A program made the position numbers and the translations under genes. From assembly GCA_003249935.1 (NCBI GenBank), contig QKHT01000283.1, positions 1 to 47,637 of the forward strand: DNA of 47,637 bases, in the 5' to 3' direction. The notes under the pieces were generated by a model. The model worked only from the letters and a program-made list of their open reading frames with translations. It did not search any database and was not told the DNA's origin. This DNA is from Bacteroidota bacterium. GTDB lineage: Bacteria; Bacteroidota; Bacteroidia; Bacteroidales; UBA5342. The stretch's first letter is position 1, and each line of letters begins with the position of its first letter. Positions 6,195-16,388 of this stretch are shown piece after piece.

Positions 6195-8612
6195 TTATCG
6201 ACAGATTACAATTCTGCGACTTTCCGATTCTCGGTTATTTTTAATATTGAGGACGTATACACCTCCCGATATTTCCGGCGTGAGGTTCAACACAAAGGAG
6301 GTTACAGGCAAATCGAAAAATCGGTTTTCGGAAAGTACGATTTGACCTTTTAGATTAACTAAAGAAATATTTAACGAACCGGAAAATGTTTTTTTGTTCG
6401 AACATTGCAATAGTGCCATTGACTGTTTATAGGCTACTTGCCAATGGCTTACCTGAGGTGTAGTTTTGCCGAGAAGCGTAAATATTTCACCTGTTTTGGA
6501 ATTACATGCCCCGATATTAGGTGTGCCGGAAGATAAATCTATGGAATTGCCATACAAATCGACTGTAGGATAAACGGGTATGTTGTTAAAGATACCATAT
6601 CCCGCATTGGTAACCTTTGGACCTGTATCAGGCATGCCTTTGTTAATTGCCGCACTACCTGCTTGAAGTTGAAATGCATATGCATTATCGCCGGTGCCCA
6701 CAAACAGCGGATCTGCATTTATTGGCGCAGCATCCATACTCACCCAATTAGGGTTTACATTTCCATGATAGAGGTTATTTTTCATGGTAAATGGGGTACC
6801 GTTGTTATTTACTGCAAATTGCAAATACCCCATTGTTGCGCCATTTGTGGATGAAAAGATATTGTTATAGATAGATATGTTTTTTGCATCGACATTAAAG
6901 GTCGTTGTAAATTCCTTATTCATAACCACTGTGTTATTATAAATATATATCCCGTCACTTAATTGCAGTGCAGCCTGATTTGGTTCAACCCAACGATCGG
7001 AATAAACATAAATGGTGCTACTACCAGCCTTCCAAGTCGACACGCCACTCGAATATCTAAAACCACTATTTAAGCTCACGTTAAAACGATAAACCGCATT
7101 TACATTGTCGGCCAATATTTCAACAAAACCACCAATGCAATCGTCCATATAATTGTACTGTACAAATGTATTTTTATTGTGTTTATCAATATGTATCCCA
7201 TACGAATCGAGATACCCCCGAGTGGATAGACAGTTATTGTACTGCACAATGGTATTGATGGCGTTATAATTCCAAACCGAACTACCGCGTGCGGGCATAC
7301 GTGGGTCGGTTGAAGCCCCCGGATGGTCAAAGATGTTGTTTTCAATCAGACAGTTATAGGTGCTGTTTGGTAATACACCGGATCCGCCATTATAATAAAA
7401 TTCGTTGTTGTGAATATAGATGTTCATATTGCGGTTAATAGAGTCGTTGCCAACACCATCATTTCCGCCGGCATGCTTAAGCTGAACTCCAAAGCGCTGA
7501 TTATTGGCAAAATAACAGTTTTTAATTTCAATATCACTGATGTTTTTTTCTGAACCTATGGTTGTGTTTTTGGTGCAATAGAAGCTCAGTGCTGCAACTT
7601 GTATTTTATCGAAATCTTCGGGTAAAATCATAGGCTGAACAGCAAAAACGTTCTTGATGGTTACGTTATTAAAAATGAGGTTTTTCATGACTCTTCCCCC
7701 ACTATTTTTCACATAGATTCCATAAGCATCGGTGTCCGCTACGCCGGAACGTGTCACCAAACGTTCGTTCTGTACTTCTATATTATCGAAAATGAGGTTG
7801 TCATTATTTTCTACTAAAATGGCTTCTTCATAATCACCTCCGCCATCGGCACCTACTTTACCACTTATGATAGGCTTTTCGCCTTCGCCATAGGCGGTAA
7901 TAAGAATCGGTTTAGTGCTGATCCCGGATCCATTAACCACATAGCGTCCATTAAATTGGTCGCCACACTTAAAAAATACGGTGTCGCCGGGCCATAGTGT
8001 GGTGGCACTCAATTTATCTAAGCTCCTCCACGGCGCATTTTTTGTACCTGTATTGCTGTCGTTTCCACCGCTGCTGCTTATATAATATGATGTTTGCCTT
8101 TGCGAAGAGTACACCTTAAAATTATCGATATCGATAGTGCCTGACCAGTATTGAAACAAGCCAATTTTAATTTTTGTAATACCCGAAGCCGGAATAAAAA
8201 CCAATTGCAGTTTTTTCCACTCTGTTTCTTCTGCTGTCGTAGCTGGTTTATAATCGACGGATGAACCCAGCAACAAGTCGTTTTCGGAGTAAATACGAAG
8301 TTGCCTCTTGAACGCCCCTCTGCTGTCGGCTTCGTATGTGTAGGTTTTACCGGGTTCAACCGTAATAACTTTTGCAATTTGCATATTTGCACTCGCATTG
8401 ACATCGGCTACCATGCGGGCAAATTTATTGCCATTGCTCTCGGTAACCACAGCGGTCACATTACCGGTGTAGGTGCTGCCTTTGGTCAAAGTATAACCAT
8501 CGTCAGTCAGGTTAGTGCCAATAATTTTAGCATCAAAATTCTCGTCGAAAGCAACTTGTGCGTTCAATACAAATGACCACAAAAAAGTGATGAACAATGT
8601 TAAATATTTCAT
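6195..8612 (-). CDS. Secreted parallel beta-helix (pectate-lyase-like) protein with T9SS sorting domain
   Basis: The 805-residue protein starts with a signal peptide (MKYLTLFITFLWSFVLNAQ). Residues about 20-170 look like a carbohydrate-binding jelly-roll module (DENFDAKIIGTNL... IDIDNFKVY). From about 175 there is SGGNDSNTGTKNAPWRSLDK, the typical entry to a right-handed parallel beta-helix, then many NN-rich beta-helix coils (IYIHNNEFYYNGGSG, IYNNTVVMN). The C-terminus (GGVYVLNIKNNRES, then RRIVICR) is a type A T9SS sorting signal, so the protein should be exported to the surface or medium. The specific lyase or hydrolase activity is not identifiable. It lies 43 bp downstream of the GH2 gene on the same strand and is probably co-transcribed with it. 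Confidence 0.82.
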   Translation of the reverse strand: MKYLTLFITFLWSFVLNAQVAFDENFDAKIIGTNLTDDGYTLTKGSTYTGNVTAVVTESNGNKFARMVADVNASANMQIAKVITVEPGKTYTYEADSRGAFKRQLRIYSENDLLLGSSVDYKPATTAEETEWKKLQLVFIPASGITKIKIGLFQYWSGTIDIDNFKVYSSQRQTSYYISSSGGNDSNTGTKNAPWRSLDKLSATTLWPGDTVFFKCGDQFNGRYVVNGSGISTKPILITAYGEGEKPIISGKVGADGGGDYEEAILVENNDNLIFDNIEVQNERLVTRSGVADTDAYGIYVKNSGGRVMKNLIFNNVTIKNVFAVQPMILPEDFDKIQVAALSFYCTKNTTIGSEKNISDIEIKNCYFANNQRFGVQLKHAGGNDGVGNDSINRNMNIYIHNNEFYYNGGSGVLPNSTYNCLIENNIFDHPGASTDPRMPARGSSVWNYNAINTIVQYNNCLSTRGYLDSYGIHIDKHNKNTFVQYNYMDDCIGGFVEILADNVNAVYRFNVSLNSGFRYSSGVSTWKAGSSTIYVYSDRWVEPNQAALQLSDGIYIYNNTVVMNKEFTTTFNVDAKNISIYNNIFSSTNGATMGYLQFAVNNNGTPFTMKNNLYHGNVNPNWVSMDAAPINADPLFVGTGDNAYAFQLQAGSAAINKGMPDTGPKVTNAGYGIFNNIPVYPTVDLYGNSIDLSSGTPNIGACNSKTGEIFTLLGKTTPQVSHWQVAYKQSMALLQCSNKKTFSGSLNISLVNLKGQIVLSENRFFDLPVTSFVLNLTPEISGGVYVLNIKNNRESESRRIVICR

Positions 8613-8655
8613 TTATATTTTTCTTAAAAAAGTTAGTATGACCCAAAACAAAAGA

Positions 8656-11175
8656 CTACTGAATTTGTAAAATGCATTCATTTTTCTTAAACCCACCACC
8701 ATTAACTGTAACAGTAACCTTCCCAGCAGTTTTAACAGACTGAATTATTGCTAAACATCGCCCCTGACTTGTGATTACCTTATTCGATTGAAAATTTTGT
8801 ATACTTTTGTTTGAACCATTATCTACACCCAACAAGCGTGCATTACCTTCGAGAGTAAAGGTTATTTCAGCATTTGCAGTCTTAACAGCATTGCCATCTT
8901 TATCTACCAGTTGCACAATTAAATGAGCCACATCGTACCCATCGGCTTTTAGCCGGGTTTTGTCGGCGGTAACTGTAACAGCGACCGGCTCAGACGTGGT
9001 TTTAAGTTCAGCCGAAATTTTTGAGCCATCGAATCCACCTTTTGCGGTAAGCGTTCCGGCCTGATATGGTACGGCCCAACGAAGTAATTTGTCAGGACAA
9101 TCGCTCAGGCTTCTGCTGCCTAACGACTTTCCGTTTAAAAAAAGTTCGACAACCGGAAGGTTTGTGCAAACTTCAACCAAAACCATTTCGCCCGGCGAAT
9201 AATTCCAGTACATATTGGATTCGCTGTTGCGCCATTGCATTGCTTTCTTCGATTCGGCAAATGGCTTTCCGCTCAATGGATCGACTTTAAACTGCGAAGC
9301 TTTTATAGGTAGTGTGCCGATTGAGATGTGGGGTTGGTTCACCCAAATACTTTTAAAATGATTCCAGCCTTGTTTTTCGAAGCCGGCAAAGTCGAGCATG
9401 TCGCCATCCCAACCTTTTTGTGGCCATTTATCCTGCGATTCGCCCAAATAGTCGATGCCTGTCCACATGAACATACTAAAGACCATCGGATTTTCGATAA
9501 CTGAGTTCCACTCTTCCCAGCTTCCCGAATTTTCGCTGCCGGTAAACAACATATCGGGATAGTTCTTCTTACACCAGTTGTATTGTTCAATTTGATAGCT
9601 GAAACCCACAACATCAAGTGCGCCGGCATAGCCTGTGGCACAACTTGCCACGGGAATAATGAGGTTCGACGTTACCGCACGGGTGGTATCCAACGCTTTT
9701 ACCCAGCGTGCAAGGCGTTGGGCTGTTTCGGCCAGTTTGTATTTTTTTTCGGGACGGGCTTTGTACCGGTCTTTCATCTGTTGTGCGGTTAACTGCGGAA
9801 TTTTGTTCCAATATCCGCCTTTAACTTCCGGGTCCCACAACCCGCTTACATACTGATATTCGGGGTATGTCCATTCTATTTCGTTGCCAATGCTCCATTC
9901 AAATACCGATGGGTGATTTCGGTCGCGCATCACGGTTCTTTTTAAATCGCTTTCGCCCCATTTCTGAAAATGTTCGGTATATCCGCGCGTAATATATTGC
10001 ACACTTCGCTCGTTGAGGTTATGTTGTTTGTCTTTGGGGTTGTCCATTTCGTCGAATATTTCGTTCTGAACCAAAAAGCCCATCTCATCGCATAAATCGA
10101 GAAATTCTGCCGAAACCGGATTGTGTGAGGTGCGAATGGCGTTGCATCCGGCCTCTTTAAGCTTTTCGAGACGCCGTTTCCAAACACCCTTTGGTACGGC
10201 TGCGCCTACCAATCCGCCATCGTGATGCAAGCAAACACCTTTTACATCCGTTGATTGTCCGTTTAAAAAGAAGCCCTGATCTTTGTCGAACCGAAGGCTG
10301 CGAATGCCGAATGGCGTGGTGTACACATCTACTACTTTGCCATTTTGTGTAATTGTGGAGATGGCTTTATACATGTTGGGCGTTTCGGTATCCCACAATT
10401 TGGGTTGGGCAACTTCCAACGTTTGTGCAACAGATACGGCTTTTCCCGAAGCGATTTCTATCTCTTTTTGTTGAACCGCCACTTGTTTGCCATTGGCATC
10501 GATGATTTGTGTTGAAAGTATGGCCGTACAGCTTTTGTCCTGGTCGTTTTTAATGCTGGTTTCAACTTTTACTACGGCACTATTGGCTGTTATTATGGGT
10601 GTGGTGACATAAGTACCCCAAACAGGAATGTGCAGTTTGTTGGTAGTAATGAGTTTTACATTGCGGTATATGCCGCTGCCGGTATACCAACGACTGTCGG
10701 CATAGCGCGAATGATCGACATGTACCGAAATCACATTCTCGCTGCCATCTTTTTTTAACAAATTGGTGATGTCGAAATATACCGGCGTATAGCCGTAAGG
10801 ATTTTCGCCGATAAATTGGCCATTAAGCCAGAATTTTGCATTGTTATACACGCCGTCAAAAAGAATAACGGTGGTTTTTGCTTTGCTGTCTTCAGGGGTT
10901 TTAAAGTGTTTTTGATACCATGCTACGCCACCCGGCAGATAACCGGTGCATCCTTCAAGATTTTTGTCGAAAGGCAATTCAATACTCCAATCGTGGGGCA
11001 GACGTACCTCGCGCCAATCTGCATCGTTCAGTGGTAGTTTGGTACTGATCAGTGTGTCTTTTTGTAACTGAAATTTCCAGTCGAAATTGAAATCGGTTTC
11101 ACGCGTTTGGGCCTTTACCGGCTGCAAGAGCACAAGAGCAAAACAAAATATTGTAAATACAAATAGCTGTTTCAT
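8656..11175 (-). CDS. Glycoside hydrolase family 2 (beta-galactosidase-like)
   Basis: The 839-residue secreted enzyme has a GH2 sugar-binding domain (NFDWKFQL, RLPHDWSIE), the immunoglobulin-like domain and a TIM barrel. The acid/base residue is E432 in SIGNEIEW and the nucleophile is E548 in TGSENSGSW. A C-terminal Ig-like domain follows (VAVTVTADKTRLKADG). The start is taken at 11175 because a good signal peptide begins there (MKQLFVFTIFCFALVLLQPV); the in-frame ATG at 11256 would add 27 residues with no such character. Family members remove terminal beta-galactosyl or related sugars. It is first in a two-gene unit with the beta-helix gene. Substrate specificity is open; beta-galactosidase is the default reading. 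Confidence 0.88.
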   Translation of the reverse strand: MKQLFVFTIFCFALVLLQPVKAQTRETDFNFDWKFQLQKDTLISTKLPLNDADWREVRLPHDWSIELPFDKNLEGCTGYLPGGVAWYQKHFKTPEDSKAKTTVILFDGVYNNAKFWLNGQFIGENPYGYTPVYFDITNLLKKDGSENVISVHVDHSRYADSRWYTGSGIYRNVKLITTNKLHIPVWGTYVTTPIITANSAVVKVETSIKNDQDKSCTAILSTQIIDANGKQVAVQQKEIEIASGKAVSVAQTLEVAQPKLWDTETPNMYKAISTITQNGKVVDVYTTPFGIRSLRFDKDQGFFLNGQSTDVKGVCLHHDGGLVGAAVPKGVWKRRLEKLKEAGCNAIRTSHNPVSAEFLDLCDEMGFLVQNEIFDEMDNPKDKQHNLNERSVQYITRGYTEHFQKWGESDLKRTVMRDRNHPSVFEWSIGNEIEWTYPEYQYVSGLWDPEVKGGYWNKIPQLTAQQMKDRYKARPEKKYKLAETAQRLARWVKALDTTRAVTSNLIIPVASCATGYAGALDVVGFSYQIEQYNWCKKNYPDMLFTGSENSGSWEEWNSVIENPMVFSMFMWTGIDYLGESQDKWPQKGWDGDMLDFAGFEKQGWNHFKSIWVNQPHISIGTLPIKASQFKVDPLSGKPFAESKKAMQWRNSESNMYWNYSPGEMVLVEVCTNLPVVELFLNGKSLGSRSLSDCPDKLLRWAVPYQAGTLTAKGGFDGSKISAELKTTSEPVAVTVTADKTRLKADGYDVAHLIVQLVDKDGNAVKTANAEITFTLEGNARLLGVDNGSNKSIQNFQSNKVITSQGRCLAIIQSVKTAGKVTVTVNGGGFKKNECILQIQ

Positions 11176-11804
11176 TTTGTGATATCTAATTATTCTGAAT
11201 ATTATATTTAATCCTACTTCCAAATATCTGTTTACAAAATCACACTCATATTTCATTTTTTCAATACAAAGCCACCATTGTGTTTCTATTTTTTCAATTT
11301 AACCATTGATTGAATTGCTTTCAAAAGATCATTGATACCTGAGTTTTAATTATTTTGTATTTGCACTAATTAAGCTAATACAAATATGCCATTAAGGCAA
11401 ATGAATTAGCGGGGGTAAAAAACGCTTCTAATGGGCGTAAAAATGATATTAATACATTAAATTTTTTGTACACATAGTAAAACTCCGGCAATTCAATGAA
11501 CCAAATAGACAGTTTGTTCAGCTTAAACGAATTGATCTTCGAACGAGAAAGGATTAATCAATTTTGCTTTTTTCGTTATTCCTTTTCTTTTTACAACCGG
11601 GTTTGGTTTTGTGTTTAAAACAATACAACGATTATTTGAGTTTACTCAACCCTTTTTTGTAATTGTATTGTCATTAGTCATTATTCAAAATAAGTTTTTT
11701 TATGAATAAAATTGCGAAAAGAACGATTTTATCCTTTTTTTGCGATGATGGTGGGTCGTAGTCATCTAAATAGGAAGTATATTGCATGCACAAAATTGTG
11801 AGCA
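11176..11804. other. 629-bp AT-rich divergent intergenic region
   Basis: No ORF with coding character and no RNA gene was recognised. The region separates the GH2 gene (minus) from the pectate-lyase-like gene (plus) and should hold both promoters. The only promoter-like word noted is CATATTTG on the minus strand at 11389-11396, one base off TAnnTTTG. Length and location would suit binding of a carbohydrate-sensing regulator, but no site is identified. Confidence 0.5.
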
Positions 11805-13460
11805 ATGTGGAATAAACAAGTTGTTATTGCAGCTATTATCGTGCAAAGCCCGGTTATTCAGGCGCAAAACGCGGTTCAACCCGAAATACTTAAAAAATTT
11901 ATAGCCAATCCGGCGGCAAGTATTTTGCCCGATTTTTCGTATGCCGGTTATGCTTATGGCGAAAGAGCCATCCCTGATGTGAAAGGCAAAATTTACGATG
12001 TAACCCAATACGGCGCTACGCCAAACGACAATACCGACGATTCTCCTGCAATTCAGCGTGCGGTTGATGATGCGGGTAAACACGGTGGTGGTGTGGTCTA
12101 TTTTCCGGCTGGCAGGTTCAATGTCAATATGGATAGTACCAAAGCCGATATTATACGTATTAATTATAGTAATATTGTGATGCGTGGTTCCGGTTCGGGG
12201 GCCGATGGTACGGTTATATTCAGCGGTAGTGCGACCACACAGCCGGCAGATAAATCGCCGTGGCTTTCGCCTTTTGTGTTTCATACCGGTATTAATCTGC
12301 AAAGTACTTCGCACTTTTTTGCCATCGACAGTCTGCCGATGTATTCCAAAATTGCTAAGGATGTAACTAAAGGTGACGATGTGGTCTATCTCTCCAAAAC
12401 CAGAGGTTTAACCGATGGCGATGTTATTGCTGTGGTGATGCGTAACACCACCGATGGTGGCGATTTGATCCACGATTTGATGCAGCCGCTCGAGTTTGAA
12501 CCGTTTCAAACCAGTTATATCGAAGCCGGGGTGAACCGCAGACCGTCGTTTCAGTATTTTATGGAAATAGACAAAGTGCTGTCGGATAAGGCTGTAAAGC
12601 TAAAACAACCGATGCGTCGCGATATTCTTACAAAATATGCCGCCTTTGTAACCATTGTACCCATGTTAAGGAATATTGGGGTGGAAAATTTTAGGTTCGA
12701 ATGTGCGTATAAGGGTGGTTATGCGCATCATAAAACCACTACGCACGATTATGGTTGGGGCGCAGTCTGCCTGCAAAGGGTATCGCATGGTTGGATCCGT
12801 AATTTGTACATCAGCAATTATGTACAGAATACCCACTTAATCAATAGCCGAAATGTAACTATTACCGATATTACAATGACAGGTAACGAAGGCCATTACG
12901 GACCGAAAATGTACCATTCGAGCGATAATCTGGTCGAAAATATTACCGTCGATACCAAAAACACCCATGGTCCCGGACTCGAAGGGTGTAGTTTTGGTAA
13001 TGTATACCGTAAAATAGCACTTAAATATCCGTCGCCTGTCGATTTTCATGGAATTGCCGATGTTGGGTTTTGTCCGCCAATGTACAACCTCTACGAAGAG
13101 ATTTCTAACGTCAGTTGGGTTACCGGCGGTGGTTCTCCCGAAAATATTCCGCATTCGGGTGAGTACAATACCATGTGGGGTCTCGAAATGAAAGGTTTTG
13201 ATGATGGCGGCTTTACCGAATTATTTAGTTCGTGGATTTGGCGCGACCCAATACAATTTAAAAATAAATTTCATATTGATTGTCATAAACAGTATCTTCG
13301 CACTATAGTTGTAGGCGTTCATAATCCTGATAAAACCTTGTCGATAGAGCACAAAACCAACAATCGTGCCGACGAGTGGATTTACGTTGAGGGATTAAAT
13401 AAGGATATGAAATTGCCTTCGCTTTACGAAACGCAATTGAAAATGAGGTTGAAACGTTAG
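11805..13460 (+). CDS. Secreted pectate-lyase/polygalacturonase-like beta-helix protein
   Basis: The 551-residue protein opens with a signal peptide (MWNKQVVIAAIIVQSPVIQA) and then the Pectate_lyase_3/GH28-type entry motif (IYDVTQYGATPNDNTDDSPA, then IQRAVDDAG and GGGVVYFPAGRFNVN). The rest is a beta-helix with coil repeats (NVTITDITMTGNEGHYGPKM). It lacks an evident T9SS tail, so it is probably periplasmic. These folds contain lyases, hydrolases and epimerases, and no catalytic set could be assigned. It is divergent from the GH2 operon and probably acts on the same glycan. A strong hairpin follows the gene. Confidence 0.78.
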   Translation: MWNKQVVIAAIIVQSPVIQAQNAVQPEILKKFIANPAASILPDFSYAGYAYGERAIPDVKGKIYDVTQYGATPNDNTDDSPAIQRAVDDAGKHGGGVVYFPAGRFNVNMDSTKADIIRINYSNIVMRGSGSGADGTVIFSGSATTQPADKSPWLSPFVFHTGINLQSTSHFFAIDSLPMYSKIAKDVTKGDDVVYLSKTRGLTDGDVIAVVMRNTTDGGDLIHDLMQPLEFEPFQTSYIEAGVNRRPSFQYFMEIDKVLSDKAVKLKQPMRRDILTKYAAFVTIVPMLRNIGVENFRFECAYKGGYAHHKTTTHDYGWGAVCLQRVSHGWIRNLYISNYVQNTHLINSRNVTITDITMTGNEGHYGPKMYHSSDNLVENITVDTKNTHGPGLEGCSFGNVYRKIALKYPSPVDFHGIADVGFCPPMYNLYEEISNVSWVTGGGSPENIPHSGEYNTMWGLEMKGFDDGGFTELFSSWIWRDPIQFKNKFHIDCHKQYLRTIVVGVHNPDKTLSIEHKTNNRADEWIYVEGLNKDMKLPSLYETQLKMRLKR

Positions 13461-13901
13461 GATAAAACCGGCGTTCAAAATATTTAAAAGACTATATTGA
13501 TTGTAGTAAAAGTAGTTAAAATCAAATCTGAAAAGGAGTATTTGCAGCGGCATCTACTCCTTTTTTTAATCATACAAGTTTAACCCCTGTATACTTGATA
13601 AAATCAATGCACGGTATTGCCACTGCGAGGCACAAGCGAAAGACTTGCTCAAAATGGTGATTCCGACAAAGATTGTTGGCCTGTTTGATTTCTAACCTAT
13701 TATTTTTATTTTCGTAACGCTATTCGGCATCTATTTTACACCGAGGGTTTATTGATTGCAGTCATTGCATGGACTGCGTTATTGCGTTGTGATCAGTATT
13801 GGCTTTTGCTGTACAGAACATAGGGGAACAAAGCCATGTATTGTGTAAAATTAACACATGGCAACGCATTATTAATAACGACAATAAACTCAAGTATCAA
13901 A
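13461..13901. other. 441-bp intergenic region with terminator; otherwise no gene
   Basis: It contains the hairpin at 13531-13567. The rest, from about 13570 to 13900, shows no convincing ORF. The stretch CACTGCGAGGCACAAGCGAA near 13620 looks like a decayed dispersed repeat of the kind common in Bacteroidota, but only one copy is visible here. Confidence 0.45.
13531..13567 (+). terminator. Intrinsic terminator after the pectate-lyase-like gene
   Basis: AAAAGGAGTA (13531-13540) pairs with TACTCCTTTT (13555-13564), followed by more T residues; 10-bp stem with a 14-nt loop. Confidence 0.8.
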
Positions 13902-14720
13902 ATGATGAAACGTATTATTTTAATTCTAACCATCTTATCTGCCACACTTACAGTGTATGGCAAAAAGACCACCGCTCCACAACTTGACCTCAAAAGTTTC
14001 AACGAAAAGGCAAAAACAGCCCAATGGCTTTATCGCTATGATAAAATAGCGTGGTGGACATCCGACAGTGTTTTAACCCAAAGTAAAGACGAATTAAAGA
14101 GGTTGGGCAATGCGTGGTTTTGCTACGAATTACCCGATGAAACATGGCACGCGATTTACGGAAAATTTGAAAATAACACATTCGATCTGGTTTTTCACTT
14201 TTTGGTGGACACCACCAATACCGTAAGCCGGATTTATGACAAGGTGGACACAACATTGCTCAATGGATATTCAAGAGCTTTAGCAACAGCAAACCAACAG
14301 ATTAAGACCATTAAAGATTCATCCGGCATCCAGTTTAACCAATATATTCTTCAGAATGCCGACAAAAGTTACAATGTATGAATCTTCCCGGCGTTTCAAC
14401 GCAACGGATACGCCGTATTTGGTGGCGAATTTGTGTACAACATTGATGCCACAGGCACAAAAATAGTCAAAGACGAAAGCTACTATAAGGGTGAGTTCAG
14501 AGGTTTTAAGGTGGATAAACCCCGCGAGATATGGTTGGATTATACCGAATTAGCGCAACCCACATTGGGCGGTATCTTTTTTATCTGGTATTACAAATCG
14601 TATTTCACCAACATATACGTCGAAACGAAATACTACTTCTCTACCGCGTCAGGAGAAAAAGGCAAAAACTATATGTGGATTCACGGTCAAAAGCAACAGA
14701 AAGGTGCAAAAACCAAATAG
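13902..14720 (+). pseudogene. Hypothetical exported protein interrupted by an in-frame TGA
   Basis: The frame opens at 13902 (MMKRIILILTILSATLTVYG, a signal peptide) and runs 159 codons to a TGA at 14379-14381. The same frame then continues open for 112 more codons to TAG at 14718-14720 with unchanged coding character (IFPAFQRNGYAVFGGEFVYN, then IDATGTKIVKDES). The break is a single stop, consistent with TGG (Trp) changed to TGA, giving SYNV-stop-IFPAF. No frameshift is needed. Alternatives are sequence error, stop readthrough or two separate proteins; the second part has no strong start (only GTG at 14433). Function is not recognised. The residues are Trp/Tyr-rich (WYYKSYFTNIYVETKYYF) and no catalytic motif is seen. 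Confidence 0.75.
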
Positions 14721-14725
14721 TTAAT

Positions 14726-14791
14726 GTGGCTTGAACCGCACCCCGGAAGCAAAAGGCAGTACCAGAAGCTTCCGGGCGCGGTTCAAGCCAC
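14726..14791. terminator. Bidirectional terminator between convergent genes
   Basis: A long inverted repeat: GTGGCTTGAACCGC (14726-14739) plus CCCGGAAGC pair with GCTTCCGGG plus GCGGTTCAAGCCAC (14778-14791) around a 17-nt loop, with a small internal mismatch. It sits between the interrupted gene and the convergent sulfatase and would serve both. The stem carries the TTGAACC/GGTTCAA core found across the window. Confidence 0.82.
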
Positions 14792-14804
14792 AAAAATACA
14801 AATA

Positions 14805-16388
14805 CTAATTATTCCAGTTAGCATCAATCACCTTTTGAATTTCGGGATATTTTGCATCTGTTTCGTTTAAATCGATTCGTTTTTGTGCCAGTTCGGCCTT
14901 GAGTTTTTTAATCACCTCAGCATATTTCGGATCGTTGTAACGGTTGTTCATTTCGTTGGGGTCGTTCTTCAAATCATAAAACTCCCAGGCTACCGGCGTT
15001 TTAAAATCGTAACGATTACCGGTACCTTCGGCATTAGACTCCTCTTTAGAGTCTTTCCAATAGCACCCATAAAAGAAAATAAGTTTATATTCTTTCGTTC
15101 TAAGACCAAAATGAGCTGGGTTTGCATGTCGGTGTGCCATATGCATCCAGTATCGGTAGTAAGTGGATTGTTGCCAGCCTTCGGGTTCTTTGCCGGTTTC
15201 CAAAATCGTTTTAAAACTATGCCCCTGCATATATGCGGGCACTTTACCTCCGGCCAGTTCGATAATTGTGGGGGCAAAATCGGTATTGTTTATCATTGCA
15301 TCGGTATGCGTGTTTGGTTTTATTTTTGCGGGATACCGTACTATAAAAGGCATGCGCATGGCCTCATCGTACATCCACCGTTTGTCGATATAGTCGTGTT
15401 CGCCCAGCATAAACCCCTGATCGCCCGTATAAATAATGATGGTATTATCCATCAACCCCTCTTTTTCCAAATAATCGAACAACCGTTTTAAATTATCATC
15501 AACACCTTTAACACAACGCAGATACCGTTTGAGGTATTCCTGGTAGGCCAGATGGGTATATTCCGGATCGGGAATGGCGGAGTCGATATCCATGTGCATA
15601 CCCATGTTACGAATATAGTTTCGGTGGCCTATGGACGAACCTATATCGTGAATAAGCGTGTTGTTATAACCCCGTGTGGCCACCGAACCATTATTGGCGT
15701 TGTAATACATGCTTGCCGGCTCGGGTATTTCCACATCCTTTAAATAATTGGCATAGCGTGGTGCAAACTCAAACATATCGTGCGGGGCCTTATAGTGGTG
15801 CATCAGAAAGAACGGTTTGCTTTTGTCGCGTTTGTTTTTGAGCCAGTCCAGGGTTATATCTGTAATGCAATCGGTCGAATGTCCCTTTTTGCGTATAATA
15901 TTATCGGGCCATTGTTTATCGCCACGCACGTTAAATTCGGGATCGAAATAAGCCCCCTGCCCCGGTAAAACACAGTAGTAATTAAAAGCAGCCGGTTCCT
16001 CCTTAAGGTGCCATTTACCAATCATGGCGGTTTGATAACCGAGTTTTTTCATTTCAATTGGCAAATATTGCCTTTCGGGTGGCACCACACCATCGAGGTC
16101 GAGAACGCCATTGGTTTGTGGATATTGACCGGTAATAATACTTGCCCTGCTGGGCGTACAAATGGCATTATTGCAAAAAGCATTATCGAACACAATACCC
16201 TCGTGTGCAATTTTGTCGATAGTAGGCGTAGGATTGAGTCGCGCCAAACGACTGCCATACACCCCGATAGCCTGAGTCGTGTGGTCATCGGACATGATGT
16301 AGATGATGTTTGGTTTTTGAGACGTCGTTTTTGCAAATGTGACCAGACTAATGCAAGCCATCGAAAGTGCCATTGTTTTTTTATTCAT
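14805..16388 (-). CDS. Secreted S1-family sulfatase
   Basis: The 527-residue protein has a signal peptide (MNKKTMALSMACISLVTFA) and the alkaline-phosphatase-fold sulfatase signature. C77 in C-T-P-S-R is the formylglycine site, with SDDHTTQAIGVYG as the N-terminal metal-binding segment, then GKWHLKEE and TGDQGFMLGEHDYIDKRW. The length is normal for S1 sulfatases. It needs formylglycine maturation by anSME; no such gene lies in the window. It probably removes sulfate esters from a glycan in the periplasm or at the surface. The gene is monocistronic, convergent with the interrupted gene at 13902 and closed by the shared hairpin. Subfamily and substrate are not assigned. Confidence 0.92.
   Translation of the reverse strand: MNKKTMALSMACISLVTFAKTTSQKPNIIYIMSDDHTTQAIGVYGSRLARLNPTPTIDKIAHEGIVFDNAFCNNAICTPSRASIITGQYPQTNGVLDLDGVVPPERQYLPIEMKKLGYQTAMIGKWHLKEEPAAFNYYCVLPGQGAYFDPEFNVRGDKQWPDNIIRKKGHSTDCITDITLDWLKNKRDKSKPFFLMHHYKAPHDMFEFAPRYANYLKDVEIPEPASMYYNANNGSVATRGYNNTLIHDIGSSIGHRNYIRNMGMHMDIDSAIPDPEYTHLAYQEYLKRYLRCVKGVDDNLKRLFDYLEKEGLMDNTIIIYTGDQGFMLGEHDYIDKRWMYDEAMRMPFIVRYPAKIKPNTHTDAMINNTDFAPTIIELAGGKVPAYMQGHSFKTILETGKEPEGWQQSTYYRYWMHMAHRHANPAHFGLRTKEYKLIFFYGCYWKDSKEESNAEGTGNRYDFKTPVAWEFYDLKNDPNEMNNRYNDPKYAEVIKKLKAELAQKRIDLNETDAKYPEIQKVIDANWNN

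Noticed and set aside
5880-6353. ORF of 65 codons beginning in the decamer array
   Set aside because: The reading frame is only the repeat read through into the antisense of the beta-helix gene; mixed 9/10-bp units do not keep a frame.
13610-13700. Dispersed repeat containing CACTGCGAGGCACAAGCGAA
   Set aside because: It resembles a common Bacteroidota intergenic repeat from memory, but only one degraded copy is in the window.
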